Shown in pieces: positions 1 through 8,342 of a stretch of 64,000 nt of DNA. The stretch's first letter is position 1; the number at the start of each line of letters is the position of its first letter. Source of the DNA: Psychrobacter lutiphocae DSM 21542 (GTDB lineage Bacteria; Pseudomonadota; Gammaproteobacteria; Pseudomonadales; Moraxellaceae); the NCBI RefSeq assembly GCF_000382145.1, contig NZ_KB907624.1, forward strand, positions 91,021 to 155,020. The letters run 5' to 3'. Both the position numbers and the translations under genes were made by a program. Under the pieces are notes generated by a model. It saw nothing but the letters and a program-made list of their open reading frames with translations, did not search any database and was not told the origin of the DNA.

Positions 1-3000
1 AAATAGGACATACGCAGCCAAGACGGCTTGCCGCCAGAAGTGTTGCAAACCGTATTGCCGAAGAGCTAGGCGAGCAACTTGGTGATACCATCAGCTTTAA
101 GATTCGCTTTAATGAGCAGGGCAGTGCAAAATCCATCGTCAAACTGATGACCGATGGTATCTTACTTGCCGAATTGGGGCATGACAGGTTTTTAAACCGT
201 TATGACACCATTATCATTGATGAAGCACACGAGCGTAGTCTAAATATTGACTTTATTATGGGCTATTTAAAGCAGCTATTGCCTAAGCGTCCTGATTTAA
301 AAGTGATTATTACCTCAGCTACTTTAGATACTCAGCGTTTTAGTGAATATTTTGCCCACTATGATAAGCGTAAAAAGCGGATGATACCAGCGCCAGTTAT
401 TAATGTGGAAGGTCGTGGCTATCCGGTAGAGGTACGTTATCGTCCGCTCACCGACACGCCTGTGGGCAGCTCAGACGATGACAGTTATGATGATTTTGAA
501 GACAATCTGCCACGAGCGGTTGTCGCAGCAGTTGAAGAGTGTTTTGATGATGCTGTCAAAAAAGGGCATCCTGAGCATGCCGATATTCTAATTTTTGCGG
601 CAACCGAAGCGGAAATCCGAGAGATGCAAGAGGTCTTGATTCAACATGGACCTCGCCATACCGAAATATTGCCGTTATTTGCCCGTCAAACGTATGCCGA
701 GCAACAGCGCATTTTTAAACCCTCAGGGCGTGGAAGGCGTATTGTTATCGCTACTAACGTCGCTGAAACAGCGTTAACGGTACCAGGTACTCGCTATGTG
801 ATTGACTTGGGGTTTGCCCGTATTTCACGTTATTCCTATCGCTCTCGGGTACAGCGACTTCCTATTGAAGCCATTTCACAAGCAGCTGCTAACCAACGCA
901 AAGGTCGCTGTGGCCGTGTTGCTCCTGGGGTGTGTATCCGTCTATATAGTGAGGAGGATTTTGCCAGCCGTCCAGAATATACCGAGCCTGAAATCTTACG
1001 CACCAACCTAGCGTCTGTTATTTTACAAATGGCGAACTTGCGTCTGGGTGCTGTCGAAGATTTTGATTTTATTGAGCCGCCCGATAGCCGCTTGGTCAAA
1101 GATGGTCGCAAGCTGCTAGATGAGCTAGGTGCACTTGAGCCCAAACGTCCTGACAGCAAAAAGCCACTAGCAAAGCAGACACTCAATGATGTCAAACTAA
1201 CCCGTGTTGGTCAGAAAATGGCACGCATGCCAATAGATCCAAGGCTGGCACGTATGTTGGTTGCCGGCAGTGATTTTGATTGTATGCTGGAGATGCTGAT
1301 TATCGTAGCAGCATTGGCGGTACAAGACCCACGTGAGCGTCCAGCAGAAAAGCGGGCACAGGCCGATCAAAAGCATGCGTTATTCCGTCAGCCAGACTCC
1401 GACTTTTTGTTTTATTTAAGCCTGTGGCAAGCCTTGTATGCCAATGGCAACAATAAATTAAGCAACAGTCAGCGCCGCAGTTTTGCCAAAAAGCATTACT
1501 TAAGCTTCCCACGCTTGCGTGAATGGGAGCGTACTTATCATCAGCTTGAGCAAATGGTTACGGACTTAAAGTTGCTCACTGATTCGGGTACAGCAAAAAA
1601 AGATATGCCACAAAGCCTATCACAACAACCAGCGTTAACCAGAGCAACGCAAGATAAATTGGTAAAAAGTAAGTCAGCCAAAGGCAAACCAGCTAAAGCT
1701 AAAGAAAAAGGGATTGCTAATAAAGTTACCGCCAACCAAGTTGCACCAGCCCTAATTGCTGAAGCTGGTGAGGTTGATGATGAGATACGTGCAGTGAAAT
1801 ATGCCAATTTGCACCGTGCCTTGTTAACCGGCCTGCTGTCTGTCATTGCACACAAAACAGATCAGCGTGGTGAATATTTGGCTGCCCGTCAGCAAAAAAC
1901 CAAAATCTTCCCAGCCAGTACCGTCTACAAACAAGCGCCGGCTTGGGTGATGGCGTTTGAGATTGTCGAAACTTCGCAAGTCTTTATGCGTACGGTGGCC
2001 AAGATTGAGCCAGAATGGATCGTGTCGGCTGCGGGTAACTTGCTCAAATATCACTACTTTGAACCGCATTGGTCGAAGAAAACTGGGCGAGTGCGTGCCT
2101 ATGCACAGATTAGCCTATTTGGGCTTATTGTGGTCGCCAAACAGTTGACCAACTATGAGCAAATCAACTTAGAAGAATCTCGTGAAATCTTTATCCGTGA
2201 CGGATTGGTAACCGGTAACTTTGGCCGACAAGCACCATTTTTACAGCACAACATGGATAAAATTGCTGATGTAGAACGCATTGAAGACAAATTGCGTCGT
2301 CGAGACTTACTGGTTGATGAAGAGGCCTTATATCAGTTTTATGAGCGCAAAATACCAGCGCACATTGCCAGCCGTAAAGCCTTTGAAGACTGGCGAGCAG
2401 AAGTCGAAAAAGAAGATGCAAAGTTCTTATTTTTCACAGATGAAGATGTGCTGAAAGAAACTGCCCCGACCACGGGTGAGTTCCCAGAAGTATGGCAACT
2501 CGGTGATCTAAAGCTGCCGTTAAAATATGTTTTTGATCCAGCGTCTGAAGATGACGGGGTCACCATTCGTGTGCCATTAGCTGCACTCCCTCAGCTTGAT
2601 GCTATTGAGCTATTATGGGGGGTGCCAGGGTGGCGATATGAATTAGTATTACAACTACTGAAGTCGTTACCAAAAGAGATTAGACGTAAGATTGTACCGA
2701 TTCCAGATACGGCCGACAGCCTGTATGATGAGCTACAAAAAAACCATCAAGTCGGGCTGCTCAATCAATTGTGCCAAGCCTTGCAACGTCGTGGCGTGGT
2801 CGGAGTCAAACCAGATGACTTCAATCCGTCTGCAATAGACCGTTATTTGCAGCCACAAATTTGTGTTGTCGATGACAAAAAGCAGATTATTGAAAAAGGG
2901 CGTGATTTAAAAGCATTACAACTACGTCATGCTAGTGAAACAAGTCAAGCTATATCTTCTGAAACAGATGCCCAAGGTGTTCATACGCACTTTCCAGAGC

Positions 3001-3884
3001 ATTATAAATTCAGCCAAAATCGTCATAGCGCTGGCGTGGTTATGAAAGAATTTTCTGCCTTGGTTGCCGATGAGGCAGGCGAAGCTGTGACCATTTATCA
3101 ATTTACCGATGTTACCGCTGCCTTAAATACACATCGTAAAGGGGTGTTGACCCTTATCAAGTTACAGCTAGGCGCCAAACAAAAACAGCTCACCAGCCAA
3201 ATTGACAAAACCTTTAAGCTAGCATTTGCCCCACTTGGCGACATGGAAAAACTAAAAACCATTGTTGTCGATGCCACCCTAGATGCAGCTTTAGAAGCCC
3301 ATGCACCTCGCTATAAAGACCATGATGACATCATACCCGACAATGCCGATGAGGCAGCCTACCAGCTTGCTGAACAGTTGCCATTAGACGACATTGAGTT
3401 TGAGCAAACAGCAAAAGCAGTATTAGGTCAATTCTTATTAGAAGGTCAAACAGTTTTAAAGCTTTTAAAAGAAGTGTATTCCCGTTGGCAGCGCATTCGC
3501 CGCAGTCTCTTGATGCTGGATCGTGAGATATTTGGCGAGTCGATTGACGACATCGAAGATCAGCTCGATGACCTGCATTTGTCCGATTTTGTTTATCGTA
3601 TGAACTATGAACATTGGCAACAGTATCCTCGCTATCTTGAAGCCCTTGAGGTTCGTATTGAGCGTCTTGAGCACAATCTTGATGGCGACCTTGATGCGGT
3701 ATATGAGCTTGATGTGCATATGGAGCGCCTCGCTGGACGTGCCGATGACGAGGCTATTAGTGAGTATCGCTGGCTGGTTGAAGAGTTTCGAATTCAGCTA
3801 TTTGCACAGCCGATGAAGACCCGTCAAGCCGTATCTCAAAAGCGTTTAGAGCGGATGTGGGCAAAAGTCACCGCTCGTAAATAA
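1..3884 (+). CDS. hrpA: ATP-dependent RNA helicase HrpA (5' end outside window)
   Basis: DEAH-box RNA helicase, probably acting on ribosome-associated or stalled mRNA in the cytoplasm. The reading frame is open from base 3, so the gene starts upstream of the window and the Walker A motif is not seen; about 1293 codons are present against roughly 1300 residues for E. coli HrpA. The visible part opens with IGHTQPRRLAARSVANRIAEE, typical of HrpA, followed by TDGILLAE, IIDEAHERSLNIDF (DEAH box) and SATLD (motif III), then the QRKGRCGR motif VI and the long HrpA C-terminal region. A Lys/Ala-rich low-complexity stretch at about 1650-1760 interrupts the middle of the protein and looks like a variable linker. 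No terminator follows; a 15-bp tandem array begins 20 bases after the stop. Identity is very secure. Confidence 0.97.
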   Translation, partial: IGHTQPRRLAARSVANRIAEELGEQLGDTISFKIRFNEQGSAKSIVKLMTDGILLAELGHDRFLNRYDTIIIDEAHERSLNIDFIMGYLKQLLPKRPDLKVIITSATLDTQRFSEYFAHYDKRKKRMIPAPVINVEGRGYPVEVRYRPLTDTPVGSSDDDSYDDFEDNLPRAVVAAVEECFDDAVKKGHPEHADILIFAATEAEIREMQEVLIQHGPRHTEILPLFARQTYAEQQRIFKPSGRGRRIVIATNVAETALTVPGTRYVIDLGFARISRYSYRSRVQRLPIEAISQAAANQRKGRCGRVAPGVCIRLYSEEDFASRPEYTEPEILRTNLASVILQMANLRLGAVEDFDFIEPPDSRLVKDGRKLLDELGALEPKRPDSKKPLAKQTLNDVKLTRVGQKMARMPIDPRLARMLVAGSDFDCMLEMLIIVAALAVQDPRERPAEKRAQADQKHALFRQPDSDFLFYLSLWQALYANGNNKLSNSQRRSFAKKHYLSFPRLREWERTYHQLEQMVTDLKLLTDSGTAKKDMPQSLSQQPALTRATQDKLVKSKSAKGKPAKAKEKGIANKVTANQVAPALIAEAGEVDDEIRAVKYANLHRALLTGLLSVIAHKTDQRGEYLAARQQKTKIFPASTVYKQAPAWVMAFEIVETSQVFMRTVAKIEPEWIVSAAGNLLKYHYFEPHWSKKTGRVRAYAQISLFGLIVVAKQLTNYEQINLEESREIFIRDGLVTGNFGRQAPFLQHNMDKIADVERIEDKLRRRDLLVDEEALYQFYERKIPAHIASRKAFEDWRAEVEKEDAKFLFFTDEDVLKETAPTTGEFPEVWQLGDLKLPLKYVFDPASEDDGVTIRVPLAALPQLDAIELLWGVPGWRYELVLQLLKSLPKEIRRKIVPIPDTADSLYDELQKNHQVGLLNQLCQALQRRGVVGVKPDDFNPSAIDRYLQPQICVVDDKKQIIEKGRDLKALQLRHASETSQAISSETDAQGVHTHFPEHYKFSQNRHSAGVVMKEFSALVADEAGEAVTIYQFTDVTAALNTHRKGVLTLIKLQLGAKQKQLTSQIDKTFKLAFAPLGDMEKLKTIVVDATLDAALEAHAPRYKDHDDIIPDNADEAAYQLAEQLPLDDIEFEQTAKAVLGQFLLEGQTVLKLLKEVYSRWQRIRRSLLMLDREIFGESIDDIEDQLDDLHLSDFVYRMNYEHWQQYPRYLEALEVRIERLEHNLDGDLDAVYELDVHMERLAGRADDEAISEYRWLVEEFRIQLFAQPMKTRQAVSQKRLERMWAKVTARK

Positions 3885-3904
3885 TCCTCTTTGTTGACTC
3901 AGTG

Positions 3905-4099
3905 ATAAAGTTGGTTGACATAAAGTTGGTTGACATAAAGTTGGTTGACATAAAGTTGGTTGACATAAAGTAGGTTGGCATAAAGTTGGTTGGCATAAAG
4001 TTGGTTGGCATAAAGTTGGTTGGCATAAAGTAGGTTGGCATAAAGTGGGTTGGCATAAAGTGGGTTGGCATAAAGTGGGTTGGCATAAAGTGGGTTGGC
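3905..4099. repeat. 15-bp tandem array, 13 units, just after hrpA
   Basis: Thirteen head-to-tail 15-bp units of the form ATAAAGTTGGTTGAC. Variants are ordered along the array: four TTGGTTGAC units, then TAGGTTGGC, three TTGGTTGGC, another TAGGTTGGC, then four TGGGTTGGC. The blockwise order suggests expansion by slippage or unequal exchange. Because the period is a multiple of three and units lack stops in some frames, spurious ORFs cross it on both strands. Confidence 0.97.
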
Positions 4100-4502
4100 G
4101 TTTAATTATTTGGAGCCAATCTCGCTTTGCGCTACTATCTGTCCGTCATGACACGGCAGTTGCTAAGCGATGTGCTGTCTCTTACTTCGTGAGCCAGCGC
4201 ATCGCAAGCGCCTGCAACGTGTCCTGCCAGCCAGTATATCCGCTTCAATCGAGGCTAAACCGCATCCCACGACCACATTCAAAGCTTTTGCAGGATATCG
4301 TATGTAGGCTGGCATCGGGTTTGCTCGGTCTCGTCCCTCGACACCAACCTACAAAGCGCACAAGGCACTGCTCCCTTCCTTTTCCTTTAGCCAAGCACAG
4401 CTTGACTCTTGCGAAGCTAAAAAGTTATCCCAGAGCTTTTTTCAACGCTTCTCAGGGTCGGGGATGGATTTGTTTTTTAACATTGCTCATATTAAATTAA
4501 GG
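4100..4502. other. Gene-free stretch between the hrpA array and the nuclease gene
   Basis: I see no convincing gene here. The sequence is more GC-rich than other intergenic DNA in the window. An imperfect inverted repeat (arms near 4303 and 4344, GTAGGCTGGC and ACCAACCTAC) could fold into a hairpin around GTCTCGTCCCTCGA, and a similar GAGGGACGAGGC motif recurs near 15790. An open frame from 4045 to 4500 begins inside the tandem array and resembles nothing I know. Confidence 0.5.
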
Positions 4503-5456
4503 ATGAATAACGTGCCAATATTCAATATTTCAGGTAATAAACTGGTTGCTGTGGAACAAACCAATTTTGACTATGAAAAACAGCTACAATCGTTGATTGA
4601 AAACAACCTTGAAACAGTATTTAACTGTCGGTTTGTGGCGACAGAGTTTTCAACAGGCACGTTGCATGCGGGTAGAATTGATACCTTAGCCTTATCTGAA
4701 GAAGATAATCCGGTTATTATTGAATATAAAAAAGTTGAGTCATCAGAGCTGATTAACCAAAGTCTTTTTTATTTGCACTGGATTCAAGATCATAAAGGAG
4801 ATTTTGAAATAGCGGTGCAAAAGCAACTGGGTAAGTCAGTAAAAGTAGATTGGTCTGATGTCAGAGTGATATGTATTGCGCCTAATTATAAAAAGTATGA
4901 TATGCATGCGGTACAAGTTATGGGTGCAAATATAGAGCTATGGAAGTACCGTCTGTTTTCGAATGATTCCATTTACTTTGAAGAGGTCTTCCATAACGCT
5001 AAGGCAGTAAGTAGCACAAATATCAATCCAGCAAATAAGTTAAAAAATCCAGTGATGGTAGAGGCTGGTAAAAAGGCGGCAATCACACGTGCGACAGTGA
5101 CTTATACTTATGAAGAGCGATTAGAAGGTAAGAGTCAGAAGATTATTGATTTATCAAATAATATACGTGAGTTTATCTTAGGTTTAGATGAATCCATTGA
5201 AGAGTCACCTAAAAAATACTATGTGGCCTATAAGGTTTCGCAAAATATTGTTTGTATGGAAATTTTAAGCCGAAACATCAAGCTATTTTTAAAGTTTAAC
5301 CCATCTGATATAGCTAAAGACACGCCGAATTTTAGAGATGTATCAGAGATAGGGCATTATGGTACAGGTGATGTTGAGTTCACCATAACCTCTGATGAGG
5401 ATTTTGAATCCGTCAAACAATATATTATTAAGGCTTATAATAAAATTGGCGGATAA
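4503..5456 (+). CDS. PD-(D/E)XK nuclease-like protein with C-terminal DUF5655 domain
   Basis: A 317-residue soluble protein. The N-terminal half looks like the NucS/DUF91-type restriction-endonuclease fold: after VPIFNISGNKL and an ENNLETVF segment comes RIDTLAL followed by VIIEYKK, which supplies the D (about 60) and E-x-K (about 74-76) of a PD-(D/E)XK active site. The C-terminal hundred residues, from about YEERLEGKSQKI, match the DUF5655 pattern (KKYYVAYK, NFRDVSEIGHYGTGDVEF) often annotated as a predicted transport or nuclease-associated domain. The start at 4503 is preferred over an in-frame ATG at 4464 because family members begin near VPIFN. Its stop overlaps the next start (TAATG), so the two genes are translationally coupled. 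DNA or RNA cleavage is inferred from the motif; the biological role is unknown. Confidence 0.7.
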   Translation: MNNVPIFNISGNKLVAVEQTNFDYEKQLQSLIENNLETVFNCRFVATEFSTGTLHAGRIDTLALSEEDNPVIIEYKKVESSELINQSLFYLHWIQDHKGDFEIAVQKQLGKSVKVDWSDVRVICIAPNYKKYDMHAVQVMGANIELWKYRLFSNDSIYFEEVFHNAKAVSSTNINPANKLKNPVMVEAGKKAAITRATVTYTYEERLEGKSQKIIDLSNNIREFILGLDESIEESPKKYYVAYKVSQNIVCMEILSRNIKLFLKFNPSDIAKDTPNFRDVSEIGHYGTGDVEFTITSDEDFESVKQYIIKAYNKIGG

Positions 5457-6409
5457 TGACCTTTACTAAAACTCATTCGATACATGAAAAGCCCATGCAC
5501 CCACACGACACTTCAATTCAGCTTGCCCATGACATCCGCCAGTATTTACAGGTCCATCAGCTAAGCGATGGCTTACCAGCGATTAGCTATGAGATACTGG
5601 CGTTGCAGCTGTTAGACAGCATTAAGCAAGAGCAGCAGATTGAGGCTTTATTTAATCAGCCACTGTCGCAAACTTGTTGTGATCCAAAATCACCAGACTT
5701 TGATCCGATTAAAGCCATTGTACGTATAAAAGATATAGATTATGACGAGGCGTGCTGGCTGAGTTTTTTGCTGATATATACCAATGACAGCGCAGAGAGT
5801 GATTGGGCGTTTATGCGTTTGCTTTATAATGGTATTGGCTTAACAGCGCCAAGGCTAACATGGCAATTTATAACCGAGCAGACCTTATCGTTACAAGATA
5901 GTTTGCAGCAGCTTGCCAAGGCATTAGCCGCCCATGATCCAAAGCCTAAGTTTGGCCATCACCGAGCTTATGAGTCTTTGGCGCAGTTGCCAGCTGTATT
6001 TCACAGTTATATTGCTTTTATCACTGAGCAGGGCGGACATAAAGCCTTATTTAAACCACATAAAACACTTAAACCAAACAAAAAGGTTATAGCTAAGCAA
6101 GCCTACTTTCAGACTCTATATTCGCTAATCCGAAACATCTATCGCTTTGGTCGGTTGTCGACTTTTGAGTATTTATGTTTAGTTGGCAAGATGGGATTGG
6201 CAGATGTGGCGCCAGACAGTTGTTATATTGCAGAGGCAAGTGGTCCCAAGCGTGGTGCTAAGCTGTTGTTTGGTATGTTAACCAATGAGCAGCTGGATAA
6301 TCACGCTGTGGGTTTGGCAGATTATCTTGATGTGGGCTACCAGCAAATGGAAGCGGCCATTTGTCATTGGCAAAAGTCGCCGCAGCGATATATTAAAATG
6401 CCTCATTAA
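5456..6409 (+). CDS. Putative alpha-glutamyl/putrescinyl-thymine pyrophosphorylase, clade 3-like
   Basis: A 317-residue protein whose start codon overlaps the stop of the upstream nuclease gene. Its pattern matches what I remember of the clade 3 aGPT-pyrophosphorylase family: SPDFDPIKAIVRIKDIDYDEA near the N terminus, GHHRAYESL in the middle, IRNIYRFGRLSTFEYL, then PDSCYIAEASGPKRGAKLLF and a closing WQKSPQRY. Relatives of this family, predicted from comparative genomics and phage hypermodified-base pathways, are helix-hairpin-helix proteins thought to act on modified pyrimidines in DNA. No enzymatic activity can be shown here. A terminator-like hairpin lies about 175 bases downstream, so the pair probably forms a two-gene transcript. 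The assignment is from recalled family motifs, not a search. Confidence 0.55.
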   Translation: MTFTKTHSIHEKPMHPHDTSIQLAHDIRQYLQVHQLSDGLPAISYEILALQLLDSIKQEQQIEALFNQPLSQTCCDPKSPDFDPIKAIVRIKDIDYDEACWLSFLLIYTNDSAESDWAFMRLLYNGIGLTAPRLTWQFITEQTLSLQDSLQQLAKALAAHDPKPKFGHHRAYESLAQLPAVFHSYIAFITEQGGHKALFKPHKTLKPNKKVIAKQAYFQTLYSLIRNIYRFGRLSTFEYLCLVGKMGLADVAPDSCYIAEASGPKRGAKLLFGMLTNEQLDNHAVGLADYLDVGYQQMEAAICHWQKSPQRYIKMPH

Positions 6410-6432
6410 CTGCTAGAGTCAGCGAATTAACT

Positions 6433-6539
6433 TATAGTCAGTGAAATACTAAACGGTTATGGTGTCAACCTCGCTAAGCCTACCTTTGTAATACTTGCGC
6501 TCGGTTGCCTTGTCACCATTTTAGATTTCTTTGGTTATA
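6433..6539. mobile_element. Small inverted-end element, TATAGTCA family, copy 1
   Basis: Left end TATAGTCA and right end TTGGTTATA form imperfect inverted termini. The interior shares CTCGCTAAGCCTAC, a variant of GTAGTACTTGC, and TTGCCTTGT with a second copy at 15362-15457. Neither copy codes for a protein. The pattern suggests a MITE-like element. Confidence 0.65.
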
Positions 6540-6584
6540 GCTTAAAAGCTTAATTAGTTTAAGGACTTAAAGACTTAAAAGCAC

Positions 6585-6624
6585 AAAAGGATTACCCACA
6601 ATTTAAACTGGGGTAATCCTTTTT
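6585..6624 (+). terminator. Rho-independent terminator after the nuclease/pyrophosphorylase pair
   Basis: AAAAGGATTACCC pairs with GGGTAATCCTTTT around a 12-base loop and ends in a short T-run. It would stop the two-gene transcript, and the AT-rich flanks could let it work for the convergent dehydrogenase gene too. Confidence 0.8.
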
Positions 6625-6705
6625 GCATGTCCTTTTTTTTGCTTTTTAGCTCTTCTAGTTTGATTCTTGTAGATGAGCAGCCTAATTGTTAGGCTTCAAC
6701 TTTAT

Positions 6706-6880
6706 TATTTGCAAACTTGCTATTTGCAAACTTGTTATTTCCAAACTTGCTATTTCCAAACTTGCTATTTCCAAACTTGCTATTTCCAAACTTGCTATTT
6801 CCAAACTTGTTATTTCCAAACTTGTTATTTCCAAACTTGTTATTTCCAAACTTGTTATTTCCAAACTTGTTATTTGCAAA
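6706..6880. repeat. 15-bp tandem array, 11 full units plus a partial, just after the dehydrogenase gene
   Basis: Units read TATTTCCAAACTTGC or TATTTCCAAACTTGT, with TATTTGCAAACTTG at the edges. The array ends 6 bases from the stop codon of the minus-strand dehydrogenase gene. The last codons of that gene (ACTTGCAAG) and the spacer (TTTGCAAATA) resemble the unit, suggesting it grew out of the gene's 3' end. Most reading frames through it are open, producing spurious ORFs. Confidence 0.97.
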
Positions 6881-6885
6881 ATTTA

Positions 6886-7962
6886 TCACTTGCAAGTTCG
6901 TGACTTCCAAATCACCGACGCATCAATGCTATCAAGGCTGTCACGACCAGTGAGACGCATTGCCATTTCAAACTCATGTTGTAGTATGTGTAGCGCTTTA
7001 GTGACACCTTCAGCACCAGCTGCGCCTAAGGCATGAGCGATGGGTTTGCCTAATAGCACCGCATCAGCGCCTAGCGCTAAGGCTTTTAACACATCGGTGC
7101 CACGGCGAATGCCACCATCAAGCAACACAGGAATGCGTTGTTCTACCCGTTCGACTACTCTTGGCAAAGCCTCTATGGTTGGCGGCGCTGTGTCTAGCTT
7201 TCTGCCCCCATGATTGGAGACGATGATCCCTGCTGCGCCAATGTCGATGGCCCGTTGGGCATCTTCGCCACTGACGATGCCTTTGATTAATACCGGCAGC
7301 TTGGTATAGGCAATGAGCTCTTCCACCAGTTGCCAGCTTACTGGAACTGGTCTGCCGATTTTGTATGGCGTGACCAAGTCTGCTGGCAGGTTAAAGCCAA
7401 TTTTTTGTTCTTTGTTGCGTACCGCAGAGGCGACAGAATCTAGGGTAATACAAATGGCACGACAATTATTCACTTCTGCTTGGCGGATGACGTCTTTGGC
7501 AAACTCTGTGTCTTGTTGGATATAGAGCTGAAACCAAATTGGCGTTGTAGCAACGTGTTGGATATCTTCTAAAGATGTTGTGGTAAATGAGCTAATGACA
7601 CAGGCAGTATTGGCTTCACCTGCGCCTTTGACTGTGGCCAGTTCGCCTTCTGGGTGCATGATTTTTTGGAAGGCAAAAGGATCGACCATGATGGGATAGT
7701 CTAGGGTGTCACCAAATAAGTTGACCTTGGTGTCAAGCTCGCCAGCTGGATTGAGCACTCTTGGATTTAAAAAGATATCATCAAAGGCGGTGTGATTTTT
7801 GTTAAAGGTAATCTCTTCGCCTGCACCAGTTGAGACATAAGCAAAGGCGCTTTGGCTCATGTGTTTTTTTGCCAGTACTTCAAAGTCAAATAAGTTGGTG
7901 ACTTGTGATAAGTCATTGATGGGGTAGTTGTCGAGTTCGTGTTGGAGGCTGATGTTTTTCAT
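6886..7962 (-). CDS. FMN-dependent alpha-hydroxy-acid dehydrogenase/oxidase
   Basis: A 358-residue TIM-barrel flavoprotein of the lactate dehydrogenase/glycolate oxidase/lactate oxidase family, oxidising a 2-hydroxy acid to a 2-oxo acid. Expected active-site residues are present: Tyr42 in AYVSTGAGEE, Lys227 in VLIKGI, and His251/Arg254 in SNHGGRKLD. FMN-binding segments LLDGGIRRGTD and LGADAVLLGKP also fit. The usual start of the MxxAPxAF motif is altered (IMVDPFAF). Lack of a membrane-binding segment and the short length are closer to soluble lactate oxidase-like enzymes than to the respiratory L-lactate dehydrogenase, so substrate is left open. It is transcribed alone, convergent with the pyrophosphorylase gene, and its 3' end abuts the 15-bp array. 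Confidence 0.88.
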   Translation of the reverse strand: MKNISLQHELDNYPINDLSQVTNLFDFEVLAKKHMSQSAFAYVSTGAGEEITFNKNHTAFDDIFLNPRVLNPAGELDTKVNLFGDTLDYPIMVDPFAFQKIMHPEGELATVKGAGEANTACVISSFTTTSLEDIQHVATTPIWFQLYIQQDTEFAKDVIRQAEVNNCRAICITLDSVASAVRNKEQKIGFNLPADLVTPYKIGRPVPVSWQLVEELIAYTKLPVLIKGIVSGEDAQRAIDIGAAGIIVSNHGGRKLDTAPPTIEALPRVVERVEQRIPVLLDGGIRRGTDVLKALALGADAVLLGKPIAHALGAAGAEGVTKALHILQHEFEMAMRLTGRDSLDSIDASVIWKSRTCK

Positions 7963-8211
7963 ACAACTATTCCTTTATTAAATTATGATTTTGTCTTTTA
8001 GGTCAGCTATTTAAGTCAGTTGTTTAAGTTAGGTGGTTGAGGTAAATTGTTTTATCGCCATTTGTTTATTACTATCTATATCGACTGCAAGGTGGGTCTG
8101 TCAATAATAGGTTAAACCAGCAGACAAAATGTAGCAATGTTGTATGAAGTTGTATAAAAAATACTGATTTATTAAAAATACGGTTTGTTGCTGGCTCATG
8201 AGCGAAGTGAC

Positions 8212-8319
8212 TTATACCAAATCTGTAAATTAAGATATCGAGGAAAAAGAGTGCAAACGCCACAAGTAGTAGGTTTAGCGAGTTTGACAAAGATAGGTTG
8301 TTTTTCAGAAAAGGTATTA
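8212..8319 (-). mobile_element. 108-bp inverted-end element, copy 1 of 3
   Basis: This is the reverse complement of the sequence seen at 38512-38619 and 56606-56713, and all three are 108 bp. Ends are TTATACC and GGTATAA, extending imperfectly inward (TTATACCTTTTCT against TTATACCAAATCT). The interior carries AACTCGCTAAACCTACTAC and TTTGCACTCTTTTTCCTCGA. It lies in the 380-bp gap (7963-8342) between the dehydrogenase and the secreted protein; I see no gene elsewhere in that gap. Confidence 0.8.
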
Positions 8320-8342
8320 TAAAGGTTTAGAGAGGTTGAGTG

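Noticed and set aside
3868..4500. Open frames through and after the 15-bp array (72 and 151 codons)
   Set aside because: They arise from a stop-free 15-bp unit and show no family resemblance, no ribosome site and no natural composition.
6673..6953. Five overlapping open frames on both strands through the second 15-bp array
   Set aside because: All are by-products of the repeat period being a multiple of three.
8072..8290. A 72-codon hydrophobic frame on the minus strand
   Set aside because: Most of it lies in the 108-bp repeated element, and equivalent frames occur at the other two copies.
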